NCBI GenBank assembly: GCA_029782225.1
Contig: JAKOVF010000147.1
Location: forward strand, 1-63,547
DNA length: 63,547 nucleotides
DNA from: Chloroflexota bacterium
GTDB lineage: Bacteria; Chloroflexota; Anaerolineae; Anaerolineales; Villigracilaceae
Reading direction: 5' to 3'
Positions 18,366 to 27,994 of this stretch are shown here, piece by piece; position 1 is the stretch's first letter, and every line of letters starts with the position of its first letter. The position numbers and the translations under genes are program-made. The notes under the pieces are model-generated. The model saw only the letters and a list, made by a program, of their open reading frames with translations. It was not told the origin of the DNA and made no database searches.

Positions 18366-19044
18366 GCAGAGGATCAAGGTAGCCTGAATTTGCTTCACAG
18401 GGTGGGCGCGCCTGCTCACACCGTATTACATGGCCTGGCATTAAGCATAGCATGAAATAAGGGCGTGGCGCCTCCAGCATGTGCCTGGAAGAAACGCAAA
18501 TCTCTATTTGCAATTTTGAATACTTGGAAAATCTTCAGCAAAGAAGTGGTTTGCTCCATGAGCTCAGGCTGCGGGACCTTTTTTTTCGCGACCAGCCCGC
18601 CTGGCAGTGGGCACCAGCGTTTCAGTTAAAAAGTGAGCCGTGGCTTGCGGCGATGCAGGAAGGGGAACTCCATTTTCGGCATCTTCTTTCAGCTTCTGTC
18701 ACCGGATTTATTCATAACAAAATCCTCCGATCAATTGTCTGCTCGCCTCAATTTGGTCGGTCGACCCAAGTTGCACGGGCCTTTTTCAATCACTTTGAGC
18801 ATACTGCCAAAGGTTTCGCGTTGGATGCCAGTTAGCCGTTTGAGATCCGGATCTTTTCGATACCTGATTATTTCGGATCGCATATGCTATTATGGCACAC
18901 TCAAGCAAGAGGTCTCATAAAGCACGTCAAATTGTTGGCGGACAGGGAGTTGGGGCAGAAGATCATGACCAGATGGCTCAAGCTCAGCCAAAACAAAAAC
19001 AACCGAAAGCTTTCTCCTTCTTGATCACGGGATCACGCGAGCAC
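18366..19044. other. Gene-poor stretch
   Basis: About 680 bases between the small membrane protein and the hairpin of the HdeD-like gene. Short open frames exist on the plus strand (for example 18479-18835 and 18892-19125), but they lack good ribosome binding sites, domains or recognisable composition. I see no convincing gene, RNA or repeat. Confidence 0.5.
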
Positions 19045-19081
19045 GACCTGACAGGTGCGCTGTATAGGAACCTGTCAGGTC
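19045..19081 (-). terminator. Hairpin downstream of the first HdeD-like gene
   Basis: GACCTGACAGGT (19045-19056) and ACCTGTCAGGTC (19070-19081) form a 12-bp stem with a 13-base loop, starting 23 bases past the HdeD stop. There is no clear T-run, so its efficiency as a terminator is uncertain. Confidence 0.55.
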
Positions 19082-19103
19082 TACGAATGGCGGTGCGCAA
19101 GCC

Positions 19104-19661
19104 TCAAATGCCTGGCCCCTGCTGAATAATTTTGTTCAAACCTCGCAGGCGAGAGCCGAGCACCAGAAGCATAACTCCGAAAGCGACGGTATAAATGCCG
19201 ACGATCCAACTGATCGCCACCAGGCCAGATCGCGGCCAAACCACCAGGAGCACGCCGAAGATGACGGAAGCCAGCCCACCCAATCCCAGTGACCATTCAT
19301 TCTCGATCAACTGGCGCAGTCGGATGGCTGCGACTATTTGGAGAATGCCAACCAGAATGGCCCAGGCTGCAATAATGGAGAGGAAAGCCAGAGCAGCGGC
19401 GCCGGGCCAGACAAAGGCAATCACTCCCGCTGCAATGCTCAGCAACCCCTCCAGGAGCAGGATCCACCAGCGTTCGAAGCTGCGCAGGTTCCAGGCGGCG
19501 TACAGGGCAAACAGGCCGTTCAGTATGGCATAGAAGCCAAAGACAAAGACCAGGGAGGTCAGCGCAGGACCTGGCGCTACAAAGGCCAGGAAGCCAAGCA
19601 GTAGGGCCAAGACCCCTCGCAGGGCGAACGTCCACCAATTTTGAGCTAACGAAGTAATCAT
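19104..19661 (-). CDS. HdeD-family (DUF308) membrane protein
   Basis: A 185-residue protein with about six transmembrane helices. It starts at ATG 19661, with AAGGAG upstream, rather than 19694. Hallmarks are the start MITSLAQNWWTFALRGVLAL, the repeated Gly/Ala/Trp-rich helix pairs and WWILLLEGLLSI. HdeD is an acid-resistance membrane protein in enterobacteria; in this phylum the role is not known beyond probable stress association. A paralog lies at 27995-28570. No repeat-class promoter was found directly upstream. Confidence 0.88.
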   Translation of the reverse strand: MITSLAQNWWTFALRGVLALLLGFLAFVAPGPALTSLVFVFGFYAILNGLFALYAAWNLRSFERWWILLLEGLLSIAAGVIAFVWPGAAALAFLSIIAAWAILVGILQIVAAIRLRQLIENEWSLGLGGLASVIFGVLLVVWPRSGLVAISWIVGIYTVAFGVMLLVLGSRLRGLNKIIQQGPGI

Positions 19662-19855
19662 GATATTTCTCCTTTTGTTGTTTATAGATATCAAAATGCT
19701 TTCTCTATCTCTATCTGAGATCGCTCACAGTCTTTCATTTGTGATTGTCGCAATGGTCTTCTCCATAGGCACTTCCTTTCGTACATATTTATTCAAGTAG
19801 CTAGCCTCATTCATGAACGCGGCGCGCGAGGCGCTGTTGTGATGCTTTACTATTC

Positions 19856-20539
19856 TTACCAATTAAATGGCAACTCTAGTTCCAGTCCCTGTAAACGTCG
19901 TCGGCGTGATTCGAAGAGGCGGCAAGTGATCGCGCCGAAAACAAATCCGCCGATGTGCGCCATATAAGCCACACCGCTGCTGTCCGCCTGTACCTGGGAA
20001 AGCGCTCCGACCTCGCTGAACAGTTGCGACAGGAACCACAATCCCACCATCACAACGGCAGGCAGAAATGTGACCCGCCCGAACCGGCCAAGGAAGACGA
20101 CTGTGCGGATCTTATCTCTTGGATACGTAATCAGGAATGCGCCCATGACCGCCGCGATCGCACCGCTGGCCCCAAGATTGGGGATTGTTGAGGTAGGGTC
20201 GATCCATACCTGCGCGACAGTGGCGGCTATCCCTCCCAGCAGATAAAAGATCAGAAATGGTATGGATCCCATCACGTCTTCCATTTGGGGGCCAAAGACC
20301 CAGAAAAAGAGCATATTCCCAATAATGTGCTCCCAGCCTGCATGCATGAACATGGAAGTAAAGATGGTGATGAAACCATGCGGTGTCATGATATTCGCTG
20401 GCACAAGCGACCAGTAGTTGATAAATGCATCGCCTCCCAGTAGTTCGAGGACAAAGACGAATACGTTAACACCGATGATCGTCAGGGTCATCATTGGAAA
20501 ATTTATCGGACGGCGGCTCTCATCGCTAAGTGGGATCAT
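19856..20539 (-). CDS. Rhomboid-family intramembrane serine protease
   Basis: A 227-residue protein with six or seven membrane helices. The catalytic Ser lies in GASGAIAAVMG (Ser near 125) and the His in AHIGGFVFG (near 195). The conserved FTSMFMHAGWEHIIGNML block marks loop 1 and helix 2. Rhomboids cleave transmembrane substrates within the bilayer. ATG 20539 lies in a start region with only a moderate ribosome binding site. It is separated from ftsH by a hairpin, so the two membrane proteases are probably transcribed separately but are neighbours. Confidence 0.93.
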   Translation of the reverse strand: MIPLSDESRRPINFPMMTLTIIGVNVFVFVLELLGGDAFINYWSLVPANIMTPHGFITIFTSMFMHAGWEHIIGNMLFFWVFGPQMEDVMGSIPFLIFYLLGGIAATVAQVWIDPTSTIPNLGASGAIAAVMGAFLITYPRDKIRTVVFLGRFGRVTFLPAVVMVGLWFLSQLFSEVGALSQVQADSSGVAYMAHIGGFVFGAITCRLFESRRRRLQGLELELPFNW

Positions 20540-20602
20540 GGCTGTGCTCCTTCTTTCTTAAGGCTGTAAAACGAATGAAGAAAAATATTCTTGGAGTTCA
20601 TT

Positions 20603-20641
20603 CTGACAGTGTTTGGCATGTGTCCCACCAAACACTGTCAG
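20603..20641 (-). terminator. 14-bp hairpin downstream of ftsH
   Basis: CTGACAGTGTTTGG (20603-20616) pairs with CCAAACACTGTCAG (20628-20641) around an 11-base loop, 23 bases past the ftsH stop. The T-run is displaced by about 20 bases. It shares the CTGACAG core with the hairpin at 19045-19081. Confidence 0.6.
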
Positions 20642-20663
20642 GTCACTTGAGAGTGATCCCTAA

Positions 20664-22592
20664 TCAGTTCACAGGGATCAGTTCACCAGCTTTATCGACG
20701 AGTGCTTGCTTGACGACTGCGCCATCTATGGTTTCTGTCTTGAGTAATTGCTGTGTCACCGTTTCCAGCGCATCTCGATGATCTCGCAACAAGATCTGCG
20801 CTCGGTCATACTGTTCAGTGATGATCCGCTGCACTTCTTCATCGATAATCTTCAATGTTTCTGGACTGGCAGATGTACTCGATTCGCCCGATAGGAACTG
20901 GTACTGCTGTGTGGCATAGCGCACTGTTCCCAGCTTTTCGCTCATGCCAAATTCCGTCACCATGCGGCGGGCTAATTCACTCGCTCGTTGAATATCATCG
21001 CTTGCGCCGGTGCTGATCGATCCGCAGACCACCTGTTCTGCTGCCCGTCCACCAAGCATAACGGCGAGGCGATCTTGCAGCTCCTCACGAGTGAGCAAAT
21101 AACGATCCTCGGTAGGCATCTGCATGGTATAGCCCAGCGCGCCGCGACCATGCGGCACAATGCTCACCTTCGCGACCGGGTCGGCACGCGGCGCCAGTTC
21201 TGCGACCAGCGCATGACCACTCTCATGATAGGCCACCGTTGTCCGTTCCTGCTCATTCATGATTCGTGTCTTCTTCTCCAGCCCGGCGACTATTCGTTCA
21301 ATGGCGGCATCGAAGTCCTGTATGGTCACCGCGGTTGCGTTGCGGCGCGCCGCCAGCAAAGCAGCCTCATTCATCGTATTCTCCAGGTCCGCGCCGCTGA
21401 AGCCAGGTGTCATACGGGCCGCCCGTTCGATGTCGAAATCAGGCGACAGCCTGATCTTCTGGCTGTGGATGCGCAGGATCTGCACTCGGCCAGTCAGGTC
21501 AGGAGCCGACACTGTGATCTGGCGATCAAAGCGGCCAGCGCGCAGCAAAGCCTGGTCGAGAACCTCTGGCCGGTTGGTGGCGGCCATAATGATGACCGGT
21601 TTATCCTTGTCGGTGTGGAACCCGTCAATCTCACTCAGGAGTTGGTTGAGAGTCTGTTCGCGCTCGTCATTACCGCCCATGCGTATCGCCCCCGCCCGGG
21701 ACTGTCCAATCGCATCGATTTCATCGATGAAGATGATCGCCGGGGCTGCCTTGCGTGCCTGTTCAAACAGGTCGCGCACCCGGGCTGCGCCAACACCTAC
21801 GAACATTTCCACAAACTCGGAGCCGCTGGTTTCAAAGAAGGCAACACCGGCCTCGCCCGCGCTTGCCTTCGCTAGAAGGGTCTTACCGGTACCTGGAGGT
21901 CCAACCAGCAGCACACCTTTTGGGATGCGCCCGCCCAAACCCGCAAACTTCTCAGGTGCCTTGAGAAACTGGATGATCTCCTTCAACTCAGCAATCGCTT
22001 CATCGGCGCCACCGACATCCTTGAAGGTGATGCCGACCGCTTCCGGCTTGACCTCAGTGGCTTTGCTCTTGCCAACACCGAAGATCCCGCCGGCGCCCAT
22101 ACCTCCTCCACCCATCTGGCGGGAGCCCATATACCAAAGGCCACCTATCAAGACCAGCGGAAGTCCGTAAGCCAACAGGAAGTTCCCCAACGGGCTGGGC
22201 GGCTCGGTGACGTTGTACTCGACGCCTGCCTTGTCCAGAGCAGAGATCAATGTCGGGTCACCATCCGGGACTGCGTTGGTTGTAAACGGAATGGTAGCGT
22301 TTTTTGTTTCTTTCGCCTCTGGATTCTTCATAATCCCGACAATACGCTCCGTACCCAGCGTCACATTGACAATTTCACCATTGGTGATCTTCGCTTTAAA
22401 CTCGCTGTAAGGAATTTGCGTTTCGCGGATAATTAGGGGTTTGAGGATGAACTGCTGGAACAGCCACAACATGACCAGATTCACCAGTATGTAACTTACC
22501 CCGGCGCGTATCTGCTTCTCGCGCACTTCCTGTTTGTCTTTTTCCTCGTTGTCTTTTTTGTCGTGGTTTGATGAGATTTTCGGCATATTCAT
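20664..22592 (-). CDS. ftsH: ATP-dependent zinc metalloprotease FtsH
   Basis: A 642-residue membrane AAA+ protease. A highly charged Lys/Glu N-terminus precedes the first membrane helix (about 33-53). A short periplasmic domain and a second helix (about 128-147) follow. The AAA module has Walker A GPPGTGKT (near 232), Walker B IIFIDEID, and the second region of homology [20 protein letters not shown]. The peptidase motif is HESGH (near 457), where HEAGH is more common; HExxH is intact. FtsH degrades membrane and some soluble regulatory proteins. ATG 22592 has AGAGG upstream. The BON/PRC gene ends upstream of it by 62 bases. Confidence 0.97.
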   Translation of the reverse strand: MNMPKISSNHDKKDNEEKDKQEVREKQIRAGVSYILVNLVMLWLFQQFILKPLIIRETQIPYSEFKAKITNGEIVNVTLGTERIVGIMKNPEAKETKNATIPFTTNAVPDGDPTLISALDKAGVEYNVTEPPSPLGNFLLAYGLPLVLIGGLWYMGSRQMGGGGMGAGGIFGVGKSKATEVKPEAVGITFKDVGGADEAIAELKEIIQFLKAPEKFAGLGGRIPKGVLLVGPPGTGKTLLAKASAGEAGVAFFETSGSEFVEMFVGVGAARVRDLFEQARKAAPAIIFIDEIDAIGQSRAGAIRMGGNDEREQTLNQLLSEIDGFHTDKDKPVIIMAATNRPEVLDQALLRAGRFDRQITVSAPDLTGRVQILRIHSQKIRLSPDFDIERAARMTPGFSGADLENTMNEAALLAARRNATAVTIQDFDAAIERIVAGLEKKTRIMNEQERTTVAYHESGHALVAELAPRADPVAKVSIVPHGRGALGYTMQMPTEDRYLLTREELQDRLAVMLGGRAAEQVVCGSISTGASDDIQRASELARRMVTEFGMSEKLGTVRYATQQYQFLSGESSTSASPETLKIIDEEVQRIITEQYDRAQILLRDHRDALETVTQQLLKTETIDGAVVKQALVDKAGELIPVN

Positions 22593-22654
22593 TGTGGACC
22601 TCTTGCTTTCTTTTCTTTACTACAGTTTTCTGATCACTCCTGCTTATGAAGCAG

Positions 22655-23485
22655 TTAACTCTCTGTCTTTTCGCGCTGCTCGCGCGGCCAATGAACCGTC
22701 TCTACTGAATATGGATACGGGGGCTGCCAGTCCAATGGAGCCAGCGGGTAATGGGATGGCTCAAAGGCTGGGAAGGCGTTGAGAGGCGGACCGTTCCGTT
22801 TTAGTAAGATGCTTTCTTTATTCACTACTTCCATCGCCTCCACAGGCACAAAATACTCATAAAACTCGAACTTGCCGTCACAAAAGTCGCTGGTGCTGAC
22901 CACCACATGAGTGACCAGGCGGTTGCGCGGCTGGACTACCACTTGGGTCACAACTCCCTCCTGCCTGTTGTAATCGAACACTTTTGCTTGAATCTGAGGT
23001 TGCATGGCACGTCGCTCTGGCTCGGGGTTCTCACCGAACACCCTCGGCCGCGAAAGCACACCGCGCACGGATGGCTCTTGTGCCGCGATTTCCTCCGCGG
23101 CAATCTGCAATTCGCGGTTGGGTACGACCCCGCCCAGACGGACCCAACCGTTCGAGCACCCTACGGGAAGGATGAAATCGCGAGTCCGCGCATCCCTGGA
23201 CAACCTGTCCGCAACCTGGATAGCCAGAACCGAATCCACTGCCAGATTGTTATGGAGCGCGCTTACGCCCGGCATGGAACAGGCAATCTCTTCAATAAGG
23301 TCTCGGTGGTATTTCTTGCTCACATGCCCAGTCAACAAAACGAACCCCTTTTTTACCGAGATGGAGAGACTGTCTATGTCCAATGCACGAATCCCTTCAT
23401 ACTGGCGAATGGCATCCCAGGTTCGAGATAGGATGCGGTCATCAGAATAAACGGGCGAATTTTGCTCGGTTTCCAAAGTAATCAT
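22655..23485 (-). CDS. BON-BON-PRC-barrel protein
   Basis: A 276-residue protein when started at ATG 23485 (MITLETEQN). The longer start at 23530 would sit only about two bases from the predicted transcription start of promoter copy 4, so 23485 is preferred. Two BON domains lie at about 25-85 and 95-150, and a PRC-barrel-like domain at about 165-230. The C-terminus carries the motif WQPPYPY, shared with the larger protein at 28644-30149. BON domains are thought to bind phospholipids or surfaces; PRC-barrels are small beta domains found in RimM and reaction-centre H subunits. No signal peptide is seen, unlike OsmY, so a cytoplasmic membrane-surface role is possible (inference). Confidence 0.85.
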   Translation of the reverse strand: MITLETEQNSPVYSDDRILSRTWDAIRQYEGIRALDIDSLSISVKKGFVLLTGHVSKKYHRDLIEEIACSMPGVSALHNNLAVDSVLAIQVADRLSRDARTRDFILPVGCSNGWVRLGGVVPNRELQIAAEEIAAQEPSVRGVLSRPRVFGENPEPERRAMQPQIQAKVFDYNRQEGVVTQVVVQPRNRLVTHVVVSTSDFCDGKFEFYEYFVPVEAMEVVNKESILLKRNGPPLNAFPAFEPSHYPLAPLDWQPPYPYSVETVHWPREQREKTES

Positions 23486-23538
23486 TTTCTTTCTGCGCCT
23501 GGCTAACAGCGATATTGTCTGTTCTTTCATCCAGCCAT

Positions 23539-23594
23539 AGCATACCCACTTGCAAATCCCCTGTCATGAATCTAAAGTGCCATTAAAGTGTCAT
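23539..23594 (-). promoter_or_regulatory. Repeat-class promoter (copy 4), for the BON-PRC gene
   Basis: Minus-strand reading: ACACTTTAATG and GCACTTTAGAT, -35 ATGACA (23562-23567), 17-bp spacer, -10 TATGCT (23539-23544). The repeats overlap the last codons of the GGDEF gene. It gives a leader of about 47 nt to ATG 23485. Confidence 0.8.
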
Positions 23595-24203
23595 ATTTTT
23601 CTTTATTGGAGTGGACACTTCCACCCTGTTTCTTCCACTGTGTTTTGCCCGGTACAACGCTTGATCCACGCTGCTTATGAGCGCCTCTGGTAAGTCTCCA
23701 TGGCTGGGGAATACTCCAACTCCAACGGATATGCTCATCTGTTGCAGAACCTGTCCCTGGTATTGAACATTGAGCCTGGCTACTTTCTCGCGGATCACCT
23801 CTGCCCGCTGACAGGTCGTTTCAAGATCGGCTTCGGGCAGCATGATCACAAATTCCTCTCCTCCATACCGGCAGACCAGGTCTTCGCCGCGAACGCTGGA
23901 TGATAAGGCGTGGGCAACCGCAGATAGAAGTACATCAGCTGCCGGGTGACCATGGGTATCATTGAATTGCTTGAAATGATCGACATCGATCATCATCAGG
24001 CCGACGTTTTTGTCGCTGCGAGAGGCACGCAAGAGTTCCCGCTCCAATGTCTCCTCCAAATAGCGGCGTATGACTCGAGATCGCTGGCTTTCTTTGTTCA
24101 TTGGATTAATACTTGTAGTTATGAAGTGTTTATTGGATGTCTTCCCTATCTGAAATTCATTTCCGCGCTCGCCCGGTATTTCCTCAGTTTGACTCTTCAT
24201 CAT
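23583..24203 (-). CDS. GGDEF-domain diguanylate cyclase
   Basis: About 206 residues from ATG 24203; the start is uncertain because in-frame GTG 24251 and ATG 24101 also exist and none has a strong ribosome binding site. The GGDEF domain is complete: DVDHFKQFNDTHGH binds substrate, and the active-site loop is YGGEEF. An RxxD inhibitory site (RGED) lies five residues before GGEEF, so product inhibition by c-di-GMP is expected. There is little or no sensory domain. Its 5' end overlaps the 3' end of the HD-GYP gene, so synthesis and breakdown enzymes are translated from one message. Confidence 0.9.
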   Translation of the reverse strand: MMKSQTEEIPGERGNEFQIGKTSNKHFITTSINPMNKESQRSRVIRRYLEETLERELLRASRSDKNVGLMMIDVDHFKQFNDTHGHPAADVLLSAVAHALSSSVRGEDLVCRYGGEEFVIMLPEADLETTCQRAEVIREKVARLNVQYQGQVLQQMSISVGVGVFPSHGDLPEALISSVDQALYRAKHSGRNRVEVSTPIKKNMTL

Positions 24204-26643
24204 CCATAAGAGAGAGAAAAGCATCGACCACCTGAGGGTCAAAATGTTCACCTGCCTGTTCCTCGATATAAGCGAGAGCTTCCGCTCTCGACCAGGCCTT
24301 TCGATACGGGCGATCCGAAGTCAAGGCATCCCAAACATCGACAACTGCAAAGATCCGGGCGGCCAATGGAATATCTTCGCCTTTCAATCCACGCGGATAG
24401 CCACTGCCGTTCCACTTTTCGTGGTGACAGTAGGGGATATCCAGCGCTGGCTGGAGATAGGCGATAGGTGCAAGCATCTCAAAGGCTTTCGTTGGGTGTT
24501 CCCGGATCAGGTCTCCTTCTTCTTCCGTAAGGGAACCAGCTTTCAGCAGGATACTATCGGAAATGCCCAGCTTGCCGATATCGTGTAGCAACGCGCCGCG
24601 ATAGATGTGAATCAGGTCCTGTTCTGGAACTGCCATTGCTCTGGCGAGTCGCAGGGTGATTTCTGCCACCCGCTGGCTGTGCCCCCTGGTCTCCCGGTCG
24701 CGCAGTTCGAGAGCTCGTGACCAGCCCTCGAGTGTCGAGTCATAAGCGAGGTTCAGGTCGATATTGGAGCGTTGCAAATCATTGAATAACGTGGCGTTTT
24801 CGATCACTATGGCTGCCTGGCTAGCCAGCGCTTCCAGGAAATCCAACCATTCCGAGTCGCGGTCGAGCGGCGAGCGGTGGAAGACTTCCAGCACACCCTT
24901 TACCTGGCTTTTCGCCACCAGGGGTACCGCAAAGTAGGTAACAAAGCCTTCCCCGTCAAAAGATTCGGAACGCGGGTAATCTATATGGCGTGCCTTCAGA
25001 TCTGGAATATAGATTGTGCGTTGATCCAAAACAGCCAGCCCTGCATACCCCTCGCCAAAACGAAGATATGTATTGCTCAAAGCATCGGTCGTAAAGCCAC
25101 GGCTGGCGGCGAATTCGAGGGTCTGCTGCTCTGGATCGACAACCAGTATGCAGGCTGCATCAACCCGCAGCTCCGTGATCACCTCATCAAGCAATATCTG
25201 CAAAACGTTGTCCATCTCCAGGCTGCTGGTGATGGCTAAATCGATTTGATGTAGTGTGCTCAATCGCTGGAGTTGGCTCCTGGTCTGCTCGTGCAATTGC
25301 ATACGATGGATGGCATTGCCGGCGATCTCAGCGATGGTGTTGAGCAGATGTTTTTGATCCTCCAGGAATTCGTGCGGAGAATGAAAGCCAACAACCAGTA
25401 CCCCGATAGTCGACTGCGCTGTGCGAATTGGGATGAATGCACAACTCAACCCCTTTGGAATTTGTGAGCGTACAGAAATAGTGGTCAAGCGGTCTTCTCG
25501 CCAATCAGGCGCAAAGTACGGTTGCGCGGTTGAAAATACCGTCCCAAAAATTCCTTCTCCAGGTTTGAATTGAACTGTGAGAGGCGGAATCCCATTGGAG
25601 ACAACCTGATGCAGGGCATTATCAGCCGTGTTATAAAGCCAGATGCTGCTCATGATGGCGTTGACTACACTCATTGTTTTTTCGAGCAGCACGGGCAGCA
25701 TTTGATCCAGCGTTTGGGCAACACGTAACGCCGTGGAGACCGCGTTGATTGCCTCCAGCTCTTGAAGACGGCGATGGGTTTCATCAAACAAGCGCGCGTT
25801 TCTTATTGCGCTCGCTGCCGCCCCCGCACTTAACTTCATCAGGAGGACCTCCCACTGGTCGAACTTCCGCGTCGACCCGGTTTCCGCTACTCCCAATACA
25901 CCCATCAGTTCGTCCCGATACACCATTGGCACTTGCACTACGCTTGTAAATGGATAGATCTCGAATTGGAGTAAGCGGCCTTCCCAGAGACTATACTGGT
26001 CAACAATGAAGGGTTGGCGGGTTTCGGCTGCGCGTCCGGCAGCGCCTTCTCCCATTCGAATTCGTGTCCCAACAAAGATCTGGACTCCACTGACTGCCAC
26101 AATTTCAAGCTCTGAGCGGGAGGCATCATAAAGGCTGATGGCTGCATAAGAAGTGTTCAGCAGCGCCCTCACATTGTCCACAATGAGCTGCAACAATGTA
26201 GAGATGTCGTGCTGAACGGCGAATTCATTTACTATCTCACTACATGTTTCACTCACATCATCGTGCCACCGTAATTTCTCTGTTTTTTCTTCAAGCGACG
26301 TGACAGTACGGTCTAGAGTTTGAGCAAGCTCACCAAATAAACCCGCATAATCTGTTTGGCTTGATCGTGCGGTCAGGTCGCCGGAAGAAATCCGTTTCGA
26401 GAACTCAATGAGGGAGCTGATATTTCTTAAGATCAAAATATCCCCAGCAAACCAGAGGGCGATGATGGAGGAGATCGCGATGAGGAAGACTGCTAGAACC
26501 TCCTGGTGCTGCCGTGTGATGATCGAATAGATCATCAGGAGGAGCCCAGGAAAAATGGAAAGGAAAATGAGCAAGAATAATCGGAACCGCAGACTTCTCC
26601 TTATCGTTTGATTAAATTGATTGAACCACTTTCGCACCATCAT
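24184..26643 (-). CDS. Membrane HAMP/three-GAF/HD-GYP c-di-GMP phosphodiesterase
   Basis: An 819-residue protein. Two hydrophobic helices (about 18-37 and 45-70) are followed by a HAMP-like linker (about 70-125). Three GAF domains come next (about 135-290, 305-455, 475-625), then a C-terminal HD-GYP domain (about 645-810). HD-GYP hallmarks are HDIGKLGI, the HHEKWNGSGYPRGL block and the DVWDALTSDRPYR helix, all intact, so c-di-GMP hydrolysis is expected. Start ATG 26643 or the adjacent ATG 26640, with AGAGG upstream. It overlaps the GGDEF gene downstream. Confidence 0.93.
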   Translation of the reverse strand: MMVRKWFNQFNQTIRRSLRFRLFLLIFLSIFPGLLLMIYSIITRQHQEVLAVFLIAISSIIALWFAGDILILRNISSLIEFSKRISSGDLTARSSQTDYAGLFGELAQTLDRTVTSLEEKTEKLRWHDDVSETCSEIVNEFAVQHDISTLLQLIVDNVRALLNTSYAAISLYDASRSELEIVAVSGVQIFVGTRIRMGEGAAGRAAETRQPFIVDQYSLWEGRLLQFEIYPFTSVVQVPMVYRDELMGVLGVAETGSTRKFDQWEVLLMKLSAGAAASAIRNARLFDETHRRLQELEAINAVSTALRVAQTLDQMLPVLLEKTMSVVNAIMSSIWLYNTADNALHQVVSNGIPPLTVQFKPGEGIFGTVFSTAQPYFAPDWREDRLTTISVRSQIPKGLSCAFIPIRTAQSTIGVLVVGFHSPHEFLEDQKHLLNTIAEIAGNAIHRMQLHEQTRSQLQRLSTLHQIDLAITSSLEMDNVLQILLDEVITELRVDAACILVVDPEQQTLEFAASRGFTTDALSNTYLRFGEGYAGLAVLDQRTIYIPDLKARHIDYPRSESFDGEGFVTYFAVPLVAKSQVKGVLEVFHRSPLDRDSEWLDFLEALASQAAIVIENATLFNDLQRSNIDLNLAYDSTLEGWSRALELRDRETRGHSQRVAEITLRLARAMAVPEQDLIHIYRGALLHDIGKLGISDSILLKAGSLTEEEGDLIREHPTKAFEMLAPIAYLQPALDIPYCHHEKWNGSGYPRGLKGEDIPLAARIFAVVDVWDALTSDRPYRKAWSRAEALAYIEEQAGEHFDPQVVDAFLSLMDDEESN

Positions 26644-26657
26644 ATATCCTCTAAATG

Positions 26658-26685
26658 ATATGGGCGCAGCTTAACAAGCCCATAT
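26658..26685. repeat. 8-bp inverted repeat before the HD-GYP gene
   Basis: ATATGGGC (26658-26665) and GCCCATAT (26678-26685) with a 12-base loop lie 15 bases upstream of the HD-GYP start and 47 bases past the PRC-barrel stop. It could be a weak terminator for the latter or a leader structure for the former. Confidence 0.4.
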
Positions 26686-26732
26686 ACGATCCATGAGCCA
26701 AACCTTCATAATTCCAAAATGGTATGAAACCG

Positions 26733-26981
26733 TTACTCTTCTTTCGAGAGAACGCGAGCACCACTTTGTATGGGTGCTGTTCTCAGCCCATCGACGCTCT
26801 CCCGGTCTAGCTTCAGATAAATCGTGTCTTCAGGAATGGGGTCAATCTCTGGGACCGGAGGGGTGATTTGGCTCTTCTGAAAAACGTGACTCTCAAGCAG
26901 TATGAGGTGCGTAACTTGCATTTCGTTTGAGTCGATCAGCAGTTCGTTGACCTGACCCACATAACCATCGGTCGCTTCCAC
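26733..26981 (-). CDS. PRC-barrel-like domain, C-terminal part of a frameshifted gene
   Basis: An 82-residue frame whose first usable start is GTG 26981. The coding sense clearly continues upstream in the same frame (ALHPGAR before the GTG), where a PRC-barrel strand would begin. That stretch overlaps the end of the neighbouring frame 27002-27241. Adding one T in the CCTTTGATG run near 27018 would join the two frames into a two-PRC-barrel protein. So this is best read as the second half of one gene broken by a 1-base deletion, or by a sequencing error. It sits at the end of the glycosyltransferase/BON operon. Confidence 0.55.
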   Translation of the reverse strand: MEATDGYVGQVNELLIDSNEMQVTHLILLESHVFQKSQITPPVPEIDPIPEDTIYLKLDRESVDGLRTAPIQSGARVLSKEE

Positions 26982-27001
26982 CCGCGCGCCGGGATGCAGG
27001 G

Positions 27002-27241
27002 CTAATTCATCAAAGGATCGATCTGGTTAAGAGCTTCTCGGACGCACTTCAACTTGATCCGGCCATTTGTGGTTTCCTCCACCTGCGCAACAGGCACGAG
27101 ATATTCATGAAACGGAGGGCGGTTGCTTTGCACTACCAGGTGGGTTATCTCAACTTTCGTCGGGTTGCCAATTACATAGGTGAAGCGGCCGGCAATGCCA
27201 TCCGCACAATACACCTCGGATTCTGTAGCAAGATCTATCAT
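27002..27241 (-). CDS. PRC-barrel-like domain, N-terminal part of a frameshifted gene
   Basis: A 79-residue frame from ATG 27241, with AAAGGG upstream. The PRC-barrel-like core includes YCADGIAGRFTYVIGNPTKV followed by EITHLVVQ. The frame ends QIDPLMN at the putative 1-base deletion, after which the other frame continues as FDELALHPGARVEATDG. The same frame also runs upstream without a start into the 3' end of the triple-BON gene. An original BON-BON-BON-PRC-PRC fusion is therefore conceivable, by analogy with the other mixed BON/PRC proteins here; this second break is less certain. Confidence 0.55.
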   Translation of the reverse strand: MIDLATESEVYCADGIAGRFTYVIGNPTKVEITHLVVQSNRPPFHEYLVPVAQVEETTNGRIKLKCVREALNQIDPLMN

Positions 27242-27293
27242 TTGAATCCCTTTAATTACCTTCGATCCCGGAAGCAGGTTGAGCGTGCTCTCA

Positions 27294-27953
27294 TCACGAC
27301 TTTCGATCTTGTATGAAGAGTTGATTGTCCACCTGAGTGATTCCGGGGGCTGACCAGGCCGCATTCTCTGCTTCCTCTTTCTCCGCCCAGGAGCTGACCC
27401 TGCCTTCCAACGTGACCTTGCCATCTTCAGTTGTCACGTGAATTCCTCCAGCATCCAGTGCTGCATGACGCTGGAGAGCCGCCTCGATTTTTCCCTTGAC
27501 GGCGAAAGCGGCGAGGCGAGGTTTGACGATAATATTGTTGGTGACACCCTTTACACCCGTCAGCCGCGCAACCACATCCTGAGCGGCATAGCTCTGGAAC
27601 TGCCATTGAACTTTACCGGCAAGGGTAACCCAACCATCTTCCACCACCACCTGCAAATTCTTCGGTAAGAGGATGTTCCACTCTAATGCGGTGGAAGCCA
27701 CTCGGGCGATATCCTCGTCCGAGCGGCGATTGTCGGTGGATAATTTCACTTCAACATTGTTGGCAACCGCTTTGACGCCAGAAACACGCAAGGCGGCTTT
27801 CTCGGCCCCACACTTTGCAGGTAAGTTATCCACGCTTCCTGTAAGTGTCACAATGCCATCATGGACGATCACACCGATCTCAGGCACATATACGCTTGGA
27901 TCCCATAGGATCTCGTCCAGAACATCCCTTTGCAATTCCATGTCGGTCTTCAT
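27294..27953 (-). CDS. Triple-BON-domain protein
   Basis: A 219-residue protein with three consecutive BON domains (about 5-70, 75-145, 148-215), each with the pattern of a VxDGxVTLxGxV strand-turn-strand. No signal peptide is present, so unlike OsmY it is probably cytoplasmic. The start is ATG 27953, with a weak AAGGGA upstream. It lies 41 bases after the HdeD-like gene and is followed closely by the broken PRC-barrel gene. A phospholipid-surface role is suggested by the family only. Confidence 0.86.
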   Translation of the reverse strand: MKTDMELQRDVLDEILWDPSVYVPEIGVIVHDGIVTLTGSVDNLPAKCGAEKAALRVSGVKAVANNVEVKLSTDNRRSDEDIARVASTALEWNILLPKNLQVVVEDGWVTLAGKVQWQFQSYAAQDVVARLTGVKGVTNNIIVKPRLAAFAVKGKIEAALQRHAALDAGGIHVTTEDGKVTLEGRVSSWAEKEEAENAAWSAPGITQVDNQLFIQDRKS

Positions 27954-27994
27954 TTCTGCCGTCCCTTGTCAAAATCTTCGAAAGTGAGCCGGCA

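Noticed and set aside
18479..19125. Two plus-strand open frames in the gene-poor stretch
   Set aside because: No ribosome binding site, no recognisable domain and an odd composition; kept only as a gap note.
20603..20641. The 14-bp inverted repeat as a mobile-element end
   Set aside because: Position just after the ftsH stop and the absence of a transposase or target duplication favour a transcription hairpin.
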